Under the pieces are notes generated by a model that saw nothing but the letters and a program-made list of their open reading frames with translations, did no database searches and was not told where the DNA came from. Source: Fermentibacter danicus (GTDB lineage: Bacteria; Fermentibacterota; Fermentibacteria; Fermentibacterales; Fermentibacteraceae). Taken from it: a stretch of 41,562 nucleotides of DNA. The stretch covers positions 1 through 41,562 of the forward strand of contig LKHB01000206.1 in NCBI GenBank assembly GCA_001618615.1. The letters run 5' to 3'. Position numbers and translations under genes: made by a program. Below are positions 1 through 7,413 of the stretch, in pieces. Each line of letters begins with the position of its first letter. The stretch's first letter is position 1.

Positions 1-513
1 GAAGGTCAGCGGGTTGCCCGTGCTGACGTAGTACCACTCCGAACCGGCCCAGTCACCCTCGGGAGCGCCCTCGGGCACCAGGTAGACATAGCAGTCCGGA
101 TTCGCGGGGCCGGTCCAGGACACCTCGAAACTGACGCCTGCATCGACCGCTTCAGGAGCGGTAACGGAGACTTCCACGGCGGTGACGCTGATGGTGACCC
201 TGCCGAGAGTGGAGTCGGGGTCCGTCTTCTCGGTGGCGTACCTTATCTCGTACTGTCCGGGGGCGTAGGGAGCGTGGAGCGTGACGGGATTGCCCGCGGC
301 GGTATAGGAGTATTCAGCCCAGTCTCCCTCGGGAGCTCCCGCCGGAACGATCGTTATGTAGTCTCCGACGTTGTCGGGTCCGACCCATCTCACCTGGAAC
401 CCGCTGCCGCCCGCGATGGTGGCCGGAGCCTGCAGCTCGATACGGGGCGCCTGAGCTCCGCATCCCGCAAGGATGAAAATGAATGCGGCTGCGGAAACAA
501 CCGAGTTTCTCAT
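1..513 (-). CDS. Repeat-containing lipoprotein, C-terminus outside the window
   Basis: The first 171 codons of a predicted lipoprotein; the gene runs off the left edge. The start at 513 follows a strong AAGGAGGG site. Residues 1-18 form a lipoprotein signal with the lipobox LAGC (Cys18), so the product should be anchored to a membrane facing the periplasm or outside. Behind it come two similar beta-rich units of roughly 95 residues (about 22-115 and 116-171+). Each carries a W(V/T)GP(D/A)N motif, a Tyr-rich strand and the segment GAPEGDW. Similar units occur next to VWA domains in other bacterial proteins, from memory. The function cannot be told from this part, and a VWA domain further on is only a possibility. 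Confidence 0.75.
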   Translation of the reverse strand, partial: MRNSVVSAAAFIFILAGCGAQAPRIELQAPATIAGGSGFQVRWVGPDNVGDYITIVPAGAPEGDWAEYSYTAAGNPVTLHAPYAPGQYEIRYATEKTDPDSTLGRVTISVTAVEVSVTAPEAVDAGVSFEVSWTGPANPDCYVYLVPEGAPEGDWAGSEWYYVSTGNPLTF

Positions 514-553
514 CGATCCCTCCTTATGTTCCCTGATCCGTCCATGTCGGGTT

Positions 554-584
554 ATCATATGCCTCATGCGTGGCTTTACGGCAA
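554..584 (-). promoter_or_regulatory. Possible promoter of the lipoprotein gene
   Basis: On the minus strand TTGCCG (579-584) and TATGAT (554-559) resemble -35 and -10 boxes. The spacer is 19 bases, longer than ideal. It lies about 40 bases upstream of the start at 513. Confidence 0.35.
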
Positions 585-717
585 CATTTCCTCCACTGCG
601 CCGGTTTCCGGCAGGGTGGTCGAGTCCCGAGGAATCGGATCGATGAACCGGTTCAGGCCATCGGCTCAAAGCGGCGGACACCTCCGCATGCAGAACTGAC
701 ATGACCGGAGGTGAACC

Positions 718-3187
718 GTGCCTGATCCGGCTGATCTGAACGGATTGAAGGGCCTGTCGACTGGTGAGGCGGCGGCCAGGCTGGCGACCTGCGGGCCGAA
801 CGAGCTGCCCAGATCCTCATCACGCGGGCTGTTCCGGCTGGTCTTCGACGTCGCCCGTGAACCCATGCTGCTGCTCCTGCTCGCCACGGGCCTCATCTAC
901 CTCTTCGCAGCCCGGGAGCCCGCGGATGCACTCATGCTCCTCGGCTTCGTCCTCATCGTAATAACCATCACGATCGTGCAGGAGCGGAGAACCGACAACG
1001 CCCTCTCGGCCCTCCGCCGGATATCCAGCCCACGGGCGCTCGTCGTTCGCGACGGGGAGAGGGTCCGCATCCCGGGCAGGGAGGTCGTCCCGGGTGACCT
1101 GCTGATAGTCTCCGAAGGCGACAGGGTCGCCGCGGACGGCAGGCTTATCGACTCCATGAACCTCTTCGTCGATGAGTCCTGCATCACGGGAGAGTCAGTC
1201 CCCGTTCTGAAAACAGCCTCGGATCGCACCGACGCCCGTATCGACGGAGCCGCCGTGTTCTCCGGCACGCTCGTGGCTTCGGGATACGGCATCGCCGAGG
1301 TCACGGGAACCGGAGCGGATACCGAGCTCGGCAGGATCGGCACGCTGATGAAGGAGACGGATTCGCCCCAGACTCCCATCCAGCGTGAAACAGGCAGGCT
1401 CGTGGCGAGGCTCGCGGTTCTGGGCCTTTCCCTCTGCGCCGTGACGGCGATAGCCTCGGCCCTCTCCAGGGGCGGAACGATGGACGCCTGGAAGGACGGA
1501 CTGCTGGCCGGGATCACACTGGCAATGGCCACTCTGCCGGAGGAGTTTCCGGTGGTGCTGACCATATTCCTCGCGCTCGGCGCCTGGAGGCTTTCCAAAC
1601 ACGGGGTACTGTCGCGCACGATGCCCGCCGTGGAGGCCCTCGGAACGGCCACCTTCCTGTGCGTGGACAAGACGGGCACACTGACCATGAACACGCTCGA
1701 ACTCTCGGAAATGGACTCGGGGGCATGCTCCTGGCACGGAGGCGAGCTTCCCGAGGAACTGCACAGACTTCTNNACCGTCCATCTGCACGACGACTGGGT
1801 GCTGGTGAGGGAGTATCCCCTCAGCGCGGAACTCATGGCCCTTTCCCATGTATGGCGGTCGCCGACGGGCGATGCGTTCCTGATAGCTTCGAAGGGCGCT
1901 CCGGAGGCGATAGTCGATCTGTGCCACTCGTCGCCCGGGAGAATCGTCGAGATCGAGTCCATGGTGCAGCGGATGGCCGCACGGGGTCTGAAGGTTCTGG
2001 GAGTGGCGGCAGCGGCCTTCGACGGGAGGCTGCCCGAGGGTCAGCACGACCTCGCCTTCGAGTTCCTGGGGCTGGTGGGCCTCAACGATCCCATAAGGCC
2101 CGGCGTATCCGGCTCGGTGGCCGAGTGCAGGGGGGCCGGCATCAACGTGATGATGATAACGGGCGACTATCCCGCCACGGCAATGGAGGTCGCGTCGAAG
2201 CTGGGCCTGGGTGAAGGCGCGATGCTCACGGGGGCCGAGCTGGACAGGCTTTCAGACGAAGAGCTGATGAGCGTGGTGCCGGATGTCTCGGTGTTCGCTA
2301 GAGCCGTGCCGAGGCAGAAGCTGAGGGTGGTCGAGGCGCTCAGGAGGGCCGGTGAGACGGTGGCGATGACGGGCGACGGGGTGAACGACGCCCCTGCCCT
2401 CAAGGCGGCGGACATCGGGGTGGCGATGGGCGCCCGGGGCACGGACGTGGCGCGCGAGGCAGCCGGGCTCGTGCTGCTCGACGACAATTTCGGCTCCATA
2501 GTCAGGGCCGTGCGCCAGGGGAGGCGGATAAGGGACAACATCTCGAAGGCCTTCGCCTACATCGTGGCTGTCCACATCCCGGTGGCCGGGCTGTCCCTCC
2601 TCCCGGTGCTGGCCGGGCTGCCTCTCATACTGATGCCCGTCCATGTGGCATTCCTCGAGATGATAATCGACCCGGCCTGCTCGATAGTCTTCGAGGCCGA
2701 AGGCGAAGAGCGCGATCTCATGCACCGTCCGCCCGACTCGAAGAGGAGGCTCTTCGGCCGGAAGGCTCTCCTGGTCAGCTCTATGCAGGGGCTGTCGGCG
2801 CTCGCGGTTACTGTGGCGGTGTTCCTGTGGGCTATCCGTACCGGCCATTCCGAGAACGACACGAGGGCGCTCACCTTCTCGACGCTCGTCGTCTCGAACA
2901 TCATGCTCATCGCCACCAACCGCTCATGGAAGAGCAACCTGCCCTCGATCCTCCGCACCCCCAACAGGGCGATGTGGATCACCGCCGCCGGGGCTATGGC
3001 TTTTCTTGCACTGGTGATCTACATTCCATTCCTGGGAAGGCTGTTCCATTTCGACAGGCTCCATGCCGGGGATCTACTCCTGTGTATGGCGGCGGGGGCG
3101 TTCGGGATCGCATGGTTCGAGGTGTATAAGCTCTTCGCGCGGAAGCGGGTCTGCGAATCTGCCGTGAACGCTTCGGAAAGGCGGTGA
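718..3187 (+). CDS. P-type cation-transporting ATPase (P2 type), interrupted by an assembly gap
   Basis: A membrane pump that uses ATP to move a cation, probably Ca2+ or another divalent ion. The GTG start at 718 is preceded by GGAGGTGA with a good spacing. Seen in order: a cation-ATPase N-terminal segment, membrane helices, the actuator motif TGES, PEEFPVVLTIFLALGAWRLS before the phosphorylation site, DKTGT with Asp317 as the phosphorylated residue, KGAPEAIVDLC in the nucleotide-binding domain, MTGDGVNDAPALKAADIG in the hinge, and C-terminal helices. Two Ns at 1773-1774 change the reading frame: the 5' part reads in the frame of 718 and the 3' part in the frame of 1775. From family knowledge some 35-40 residues between the phosphorylation site and EYPLS are missing, so this looks like an assembly gap and not a real frameshift. 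The cyclic-nucleotide-binding gene follows 3 bases downstream. Confidence 0.9.
1773..1774. other. Assembly gap (NN) inside the ATPase gene
   Basis: Two undetermined bases. The coding frame shifts across them and conserved nucleotide-binding-domain sequence is absent, so the true gap is longer than two bases. Confidence 0.9.
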
Positions 3188-3190
3188 CCG

Positions 3191-3688
3191 GTGGCTGCTC
3201 CTGTCGACAGGTATTTCAAGACACTCACCGAGCAGGAGGAGGAGGCCGTTCTGGCGATGTGCTCACGGATCGAGATGGCCAAGGGCGAGATCCTCTTCAA
3301 GAAGGGCGAGCAGTCCACGTCCATGTACATCGTCGCCGAAGGCGAGTTCACGGTTACGGACGAAAAGCCGGCGCAGAAGGTCTATATCTCGTCGATACAT
3401 CCCGGAGGCCTGATTGGAGAGATGTCCTTCCTGGATGAAAGCCCAAGGTCGGCCACAGTCACCGCGAAGGAGAACTCGGTTATCCTGAGGATGACCAAGG
3501 AGGACTTCGTCAGGACGCTGCTCGAAGCCCCCGCACTTGGCACCAGGCTCCTCCTCGCCATCGCCATCCTCCTGGTCGACAGGCTTCGGAAGGCCGATGC
3601 GGCCCTGACCTCCCTGGCGACCTCGCCTTCGCGGCTGATCGACGAAGCCGGGCTCGCCAAAGCCGTCGAATCCGTCAGAGGATTCTGA
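3191..3688 (+). CDS. Stand-alone cyclic-nucleotide-binding domain protein
   Basis: A 165-residue protein made almost wholly of one Crp-like cyclic-nucleotide-binding domain (about residues 10-125). The beta-roll glycines and GGLIGEMSFLDESPRSATV form a typical phosphate-binding cassette. A C-terminal helix replaces the DNA-binding domain of Crp, so it is probably not a transcription factor. The start is GTG at 3191, only 3 bases after the ATPase stop, so the two are likely cotranscribed. It may be a ligand-responsive partner of the ATPase, but that is inference. The cassette Glu and Arg are both present, so binding of a cyclic nucleotide is plausible. Confidence 0.8.
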   Translation: MAAPVDRYFKTLTEQEEEAVLAMCSRIEMAKGEILFKKGEQSTSMYIVAEGEFTVTDEKPAQKVYISSIHPGGLIGEMSFLDESPRSATVTAKENSVILRMTKEDFVRTLLEAPALGTRLLLAIAILLVDRLRKADAALTSLATSPSRLIDEAGLAKAVESVRGF

Positions 3689-3756
3689 CACCGGGCGGGA
3701 ACTCCCTGATACCAGTCGGACTTCAAGCATCAAACCAAATACCCTGGAGTGATAAC

Positions 3757-4884
3757 TTGGCCCACGACATCACCATCGAACCGGTGCGTTCCGCGAGGGA
3801 CCTGTCGGAGTTCGTCAGGCTGCCCTTCCGTCTCTATCGGAACGATCCTCTCTGGATACCCCAGATCATCGCGCACGAGAAGGCACAGTTCGATCCGAAG
3901 CGCAATCCCGCGTTCGAGACGGTGCGGGCGCAGCTCTTCAGGGCGGTCAGGGACGGCCGTACCGTAGGCCGGGTGGCAGCCATAGTATCCGACGCCTTCA
4001 TCGAGAGATGGGGCAGGAAGTGCGGCAGGTTCGGCTGGTTCGAGTGCGAGAACGATCCTGAGATCGCGCGCCTTCTCCTCTCCGCCGCCGAGGAGTGGGT
4101 CGCGGGCCAGGGCATGACCGAGATCAGCGGTCCTCTCGGCTTCACGGACAACGACGCCACCGGTCTTCTTATCGAGGGCTTCGACGAGCTGCCACCGATC
4201 GCGGGCACCTACAACCCGCCCTGGTATCGCGGATTCCTGGAAGGGCTCGGGTATTCGAAGGAAGTCGACTATGTCGAGTACAGAATAACGGTTCCGCAGG
4301 AACTGCCCGAGCGGGTTCTCAAGCTCGCGGAGCACATCGCGAAGCGGACCGGGATTCGTGTCTTCAGCCCGGAATCGCGGAAGGTGCTTGCGCGCGTCTG
4401 GGGCCCGAAGATCTTCGAAGTGCTGAACCGGGCATACGCGGATCTCTATGGAACCACCCTGCTGACGGATGCCCAGATCGATTTCTACATCAACAGCTAC
4501 CTCGGACAGGTGGACCCCTCGTTCATCAAGCTGGCCGCCGACGGCGACAAGCTGGTGGGGTTCATCATCGCCATGCCGAACCTGTCGCGCGCGTTCCAGA
4601 AGGCCCGCGGCAGGCTCTTCCCGTTCGGTTTCGTGCACATCCTGCGCGACATGAAGCGGAGCGACGTGCTCGACTTCTATCTTGCAGGCATCCTGCCGGA
4701 GTACAGGAACAAGGGCATCGACGCCATGATGACGATGGAGATGGGCAGGACGGCCCTGGAGAGGGGCATGAAGTTCGCGGAGAGCAACCACGAGCTGGAG
4801 GACAACACGCTGATCCAGTCGATGTGGAAGCTCTACGACCGCCGCCTCCACCGCCGCTCCCGCGTCTTCACCCGCAAGCTCTAA
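3757..4884 (+). CDS. GNAT-fold acyltransferase-like protein of unknown substrate
   Basis: A 375-residue cytoplasmic protein with no signal peptide. The start is TTG at 3757 behind TGGAGTGA. The N-terminal half (FVRLPFRLYRNDPLWIPQ) and the C-terminal half (YLAGILPEYRNKGIDAMMT) match a widespread family of about 370-390 residues annotated as a GNAT-like N-acetyltransferase or as hypothetical. The segment LPEYRNKGIDAMM resembles the acyl-CoA-binding motif A of GNAT enzymes. The substrate is unknown. It is the last gene of the plus-strand group after the ATPase, with a 68-base gap before it. Its stop codon overlaps the first base pair of a hairpin repeat. Confidence 0.7.
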   Translation: MAHDITIEPVRSARDLSEFVRLPFRLYRNDPLWIPQIIAHEKAQFDPKRNPAFETVRAQLFRAVRDGRTVGRVAAIVSDAFIERWGRKCGRFGWFECENDPEIARLLLSAAEEWVAGQGMTEISGPLGFTDNDATGLLIEGFDELPPIAGTYNPPWYRGFLEGLGYSKEVDYVEYRITVPQELPERVLKLAEHIAKRTGIRVFSPESRKVLARVWGPKIFEVLNRAYADLYGTTLLTDAQIDFYINSYLGQVDPSFIKLAADGDKLVGFIIAMPNLSRAFQKARGRLFPFGFVHILRDMKRSDVLDFYLAGILPEYRNKGIDAMMTMEMGRTALERGMKFAESNHELEDNTLIQSMWKLYDRRLHRRSRVFTRKL

Positions 4885-4914
4885 TCAGATCGTTTTTAAC
4901 ATCTGGTCCAAACT
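4883..4914 (+). repeat. Hairpin repeat, copy 1
   Basis: First of three 32-base copies, starting inside the stop codon of the preceding gene. CAGAT and ATCTG form a stem, extended here by GTT/AAC around a TTT loop. The sequence that follows (cagctctccg, to about 4924) is also shared with copy 3. Confidence 0.8.
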
Positions 4915-4927
4915 CAGCTCTCCGACC

Positions 4928-4959
4928 AATCAGATCGTTTTTACAATCTGGACCAAACT
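4928..4959 (+). repeat. Hairpin repeat, copy 2
   Basis: Begins exactly 45 bases after copy 1. It differs from copy 1 at only a few positions (TTACAATC for TTAACATC, and GGACC for GGTCC). The CAGAT/ATCTG stem is kept. Confidence 0.8.
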
Positions 4960-5016
4960 TGAACCGCCCCGGGATTGCCGGAGAGTCTTCATGGAAGCAA
5001 GGGGCGAGGTCTGTTC

Positions 5017-5057
5017 AAAAGAGGGCCGGGAGCGAAAACAGCGCGCTCCCGGCCCTC
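5017..5057 (-). terminator. Rho-independent terminator of the DUF6935-type gene
   Basis: A perfect 13-base-pair stem (5021-5033 with 5045-5057) and an 11-base loop. Read on the minus strand it is followed by TTTT (5020-5017). It lies about 100 bases downstream of the minus-strand gene that ends at 5157. Confidence 0.85.
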
Positions 5058-5102
5058 ATGCAAGGCATCACTCCTGAAATCAGGGCGGGCACCCAGCCTG
5101 AA

Positions 5103-5139
5103 CCCCTTGAAACCCCGAAAACCGGCTACCTTCAAGGGG
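5103..5139. repeat. Inverted repeat between gene end and terminator
   Basis: CCCCTTGAA (5103-5111) pairs with TTCAAGGGG (5131-5139) around a 19-base loop. There is no T-run on either side. It may help stabilise the 3' end of the transcript ending at 5157. Confidence 0.5.
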
Positions 5140-5156
5140 CTGGTGAGAAATGCGGG

Positions 5157-5663
5157 CTAAGCCCAGGGGTCCTTTGACACGGGGGTTCTGATGCCGGTCA
5201 GAATACCGGAATACTCCCATAGGAACCATTCTCCGGTGGAAGGCTTGGTGCGAAGAGTAATGGGCCTCGGGGAATCCGCCCCGCCCGAGGTTACGAAGAG
5301 CCTGAGGCAGCCCTCGATGTCTCGGCTGTGTGCATTGTCGAAAACACTTATGGTATAAGGTGTTGCAGGCTCATAATCGTTTTCGGGTACGGCACCGTCG
5401 AAATAGGACCTGGGCACGTAGTCCTTACCGTCCATGAACCTGTCACGGATGAACTGCTTGTCCCTGACGGACATGGGGGACGGCCCCCTGAGATGGTCCA
5501 GCATCGCAAAGCAGTCGTCCCTGTCCGCCGGATAGCGGCAAATAACCGCTACCGCAAGCGCCGCAACGTTGAACGGGTCCTTCAGGTCCGCCCCGGAAAG
5601 AGCCTTGAGTTCGTCCAGATTCCGGGGGAGCTTATCGAAGGAAAACCTTTTGCATTCCGCCAT
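5157..5663 (-). CDS. DUF6935-type protein of unknown function
   Basis: A 168-residue soluble protein with no signal or membrane segment. The start at 5663 (MAECKRFSF) is chosen because TAAGGAGG lies just upstream and because related proteins begin at this point; the frame stays open for another 105 bases upstream but without similarity. Recognisable segments are LPRNLDELKAL, CRYPADRDDCFAMLDHLRGP, DYVPRSYFDGA and a C-terminus ending DPWA. From memory, this family is common in gut Firmicutes (Clostridia, Ruminococcus); no function is known. The gene stands alone between hairpin repeats and has its own terminator. This suggests acquisition by transfer, which is inference. Confidence 0.75.
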   Translation of the reverse strand: MAECKRFSFDKLPRNLDELKALSGADLKDPFNVAALAVAVICRYPADRDDCFAMLDHLRGPSPMSVRDKQFIRDRFMDGKDYVPRSYFDGAVPENDYEPATPYTISVFDNAHSRDIEGCLRLFVTSGGADSPRPITLRTKPSTGEWFLWEYSGILTGIRTPVSKDPWA

Positions 5664-6167
5664 GATGAACCTCCTTACGAAATCCGAGTTTTCAAGAGCC
5701 TCCGAGGACAAGGGGGCACCCGGCAGCCAAGGCCGGATACCGTTGTGAATACTTTCGGTACGGCACACGCCGAAACTCTTCAGGCACCGGCCCGGCTTCC
5801 GTTTCGCCGTGCCGTGAACCAGGGCCTCGATAGCCCTCCCTCCACCCCCGAAGTTTCATCCACGCCCGGAAACAGCCGTTCTCTGGGAATATGATAAAAC
5901 CTTCCCTCCTTCATCACTCCTGAATTCAAGCCGTAAGTGCAACCGGGCGTTTGCGGACCTTGAGCGGTACCAGGTTTCTCATCTGGGTCGTGAATATATC
6001 TCGTTGGATAGCAACATGTTGATCCATGAACCGGTTCTGATCGTCGTTCGGCAATGCAGGAGGGGCGCGTCTCCCCACCCCTCCCCTTATCAGATCGTTT
6101 TTACAATCTGGACCAAACTCAGCGCTCCGGCTACCCTCCCACGTCCCCGTTCCTCCGGAGGCTACCG
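5664..6167. other. Gene-poor stretch with no recognised gene
   Basis: About 500 bases upstream of the DUF6935-type gene. A 44-codon frame on the minus strand (about 5769-5903, starting MKEGRFYHIPRERLFPG) and a 33-codon frame (5926-6027, starting MDQHVAIQRDIF) can be read, but neither resembles a protein I know and neither has a well-spaced ribosome binding site. Copy 3 of the hairpin repeat lies near the right end. No convincing promoter for the downstream gene was found. Confidence 0.5.
6088..6119 (+). repeat. Hairpin repeat, copy 3
   Basis: Nearly identical to copy 2 and in the same orientation, about 1.16 kb further on. Like copy 1 it is followed by a similar tail (cagcgctccg, to 6129), so the full unit is about 42 bases. 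Confidence 0.8.
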
Positions 6168-6266
6168 CTATTCGATGATCACCAGGCGGCGCGTCACCGA
6201 ACGACCGTCCTGCTCGTAACGGATGAAGTTGTGACCCCGGGGAAAGCAACCGCCGATCCCTGACAT
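6168..6266 (-). pseudogene. Remnant of a secreted protein: C-terminal sorting-like tail
   Basis: The minus strand reads about 33 codons ending GHNFIRYEQDGRSVTRRLVIIE and a TAG stop at 6168. The pattern G-x-x-F-(I/V)-R-x-E-x-x-G-x-x-x-T-R-(R/K)-L-V-(I/V) is that of C-terminal sorting or FlgD-like tails common in FCB-group secreted proteins. Upstream there is no long frame, only about 125 bases before an assembly gap, so the protein body is missing. It may be a decayed gene, a truncated transfer, or the end of a gene lost in the gap. Confidence 0.45.
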
Positions 6267-6392
6267 GATTCTGGGCTTGAAAGAAGGGGGGGCTGGCAGG
6301 CAGACCGATCTTCGGTGATGCGTTCTTTCTCACGCTGTTTGGCCCGGCCCAGGCATGTTGCGACCGGATAAATTATGTAAATATCGACTGAA

Positions 6393-6394
6393 NN
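6393..6394. other. Assembly gap (NN)
   Basis: Two undetermined bases in a locally AT-rich intergenic stretch, next to the sorting-tail remnant. What lies between the joined contigs is unknown. Confidence 0.9.
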
Positions 6395-6437
6395 TTATCG
6401 TTGGCGCACTTCAAGATGCCGATGCATCTCAAGTATC

Positions 6438-7367
6438 TCAACCCAGACGTGGACCGGGACGTGGACCGGACCTGGGGCGGGGGCGGGAGAGGAGGCAGGC
6501 GGCGGTGGAGAGGACGACGAGGGCCAGGCCGGCGAAGAATGCCGCCGATGGCCTCTCCCCCGTCAGCGCCGCCGAGAAGCCCGTAGCGAGCACGGGTTTG
6601 AGAAAGAAGATCAGGGAGGCCGCCGAGACCGGCATCGCCTTCAGGGCCCTGAAGAAGGTCAGATAGCCGATGCCGCTCACCAGCACGCCCAGATGGATGA
6701 ATCTCAGCAGGTCTGCGGTTCCTGCTCCGGCCGGGTTCCCGGGCACCGGATCCCGCCCCGTCGCGGCCATGAACACGCCCAGGGCGACAACCCCGGCGCA
6801 GAACGAGACCAGGTTGGCCGTCACCGGGCTGACCCTGCCCGATACCTTCTTGCTCATCAGGGTGTAGGATGCGAAGGCAAGCGCGGCCGCGAGCGCGAAC
6901 GCCGGCCCGGCGAGCCCCCCTCCCGGGGCCGCTGACGATACCAGTGCTACCCCCGCAAAGGCTGCGGCGAAGGCCGCGCTTCTGATCCAGGAGAACCTCT
7001 CCCAGCCCAGGATTACCGATCCTGCCAGCACCAGTACGGGATGCACGCAGAACACCGTCGCGGCTGTCGCAGGGGTGGAATGGAGCACGGCGAGCTGCAG
7101 CAGGGACATGCTGAGGAAGGTGTTGAGCAGGCCCATCGAACAAAGCATCAGGAGAGTCCTGCGGTCGAGGGACCGGAACTCCTTCAGCCTGCCCTGCAGG
7201 GCGGCTACGACGGCCAGCACCGCGATTCCGCACAGGAATCTGCAGAACGTAAGGGAGAACGGGTCGAACCACCCCATCAGGGGCTTCGAAACCGCCTCCA
7301 TCGAACTCCATATCACGAGGGTCAGCAGGAACCAGATCAGATCGGAACCTCCGGGTCGGACATCCAT
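6438..7367 (-). CDS. DMT-superfamily (EamA) transporter
   Basis: A membrane protein of about 300-309 residues with some ten hydrophobic segments in two EamA halves. The second half carries HLGVLVSGIGYLTFFRALK and FFLKPVLATG, typical of the family. Members export amino acids or other metabolites; the substrate is unknown. The tail ends in an Arg/Pro/Gly-rich run. The start is uncertain: the ATG at 7367 has GGGGG directly against it, a useless spacing, whereas a CTG at 7340 sits 7 bases after GGAGG and immediately before the first membrane segment. The gene follows the decarboxylase by 46 bases, and an inverted repeat lies between them. Export of the decarboxylase product is possible but unproven. 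Confidence 0.85.
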   Translation of the reverse strand: MDVRPGGSDLIWFLLTLVIWSSMEAVSKPLMGWFDPFSLTFCRFLCGIAVLAVVAALQGRLKEFRSLDRRTLLMLCSMGLLNTFLSMSLLQLAVLHSTPATAATVFCVHPVLVLAGSVILGWERFSWIRSAAFAAAFAGVALVSSAAPGGGLAGPAFALAAALAFASYTLMSKKVSGRVSPVTANLVSFCAGVVALGVFMAATGRDPVPGNPAGAGTADLLRFIHLGVLVSGIGYLTFFRALKAMPVSAASLIFFLKPVLATGFSAALTGERPSAAFFAGLALVVLSTAACLLSRPRPRSGPRPGPRLG

Positions 7368-7369
7368 CC

Positions 7370-7398
7370 CCCGGCAGGATTCGGAGAAAACTGCCGGG
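7370..7398. promoter_or_regulatory. Inverted repeat between decarboxylase and transporter
   Basis: CCCGGCAG (7370-7377) pairs with CTGCCGGG (7391-7398) around a 13-base loop. On the minus strand it sits just after the decarboxylase stop and abuts the ATG at 7367. It has no T-run, so it looks more like an attenuating or mRNA-processing hairpin than a full terminator. Confidence 0.45.
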
Positions 7399-7413
7399 AG
7401 GGCCGCGGAAGGG

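Noticed and set aside
274..699. 141-codon plus-strand frame
   Set aside because: It lies antisense to the lipoprotein gene, whose lipobox, ribosome site and repeats are clear, and its product looks random.
4883..4959. CRISPR array
   Set aside because: Only two adjacent copies with a 13-base spacer, a third copy over 1 kb away, and no cas genes.
4883..6129. Integron cassette with attC sites
   Set aside because: The repeats lack the GTTRRRY core and are too short and too simple in structure; the recombinase at 37.8 kb is not an IntI type.
5926..6333. 135-codon minus-strand frame
   Set aside because: It is in a different frame from the sorting-like tail, runs through a hairpin repeat, and shows no domain or ribosome site.
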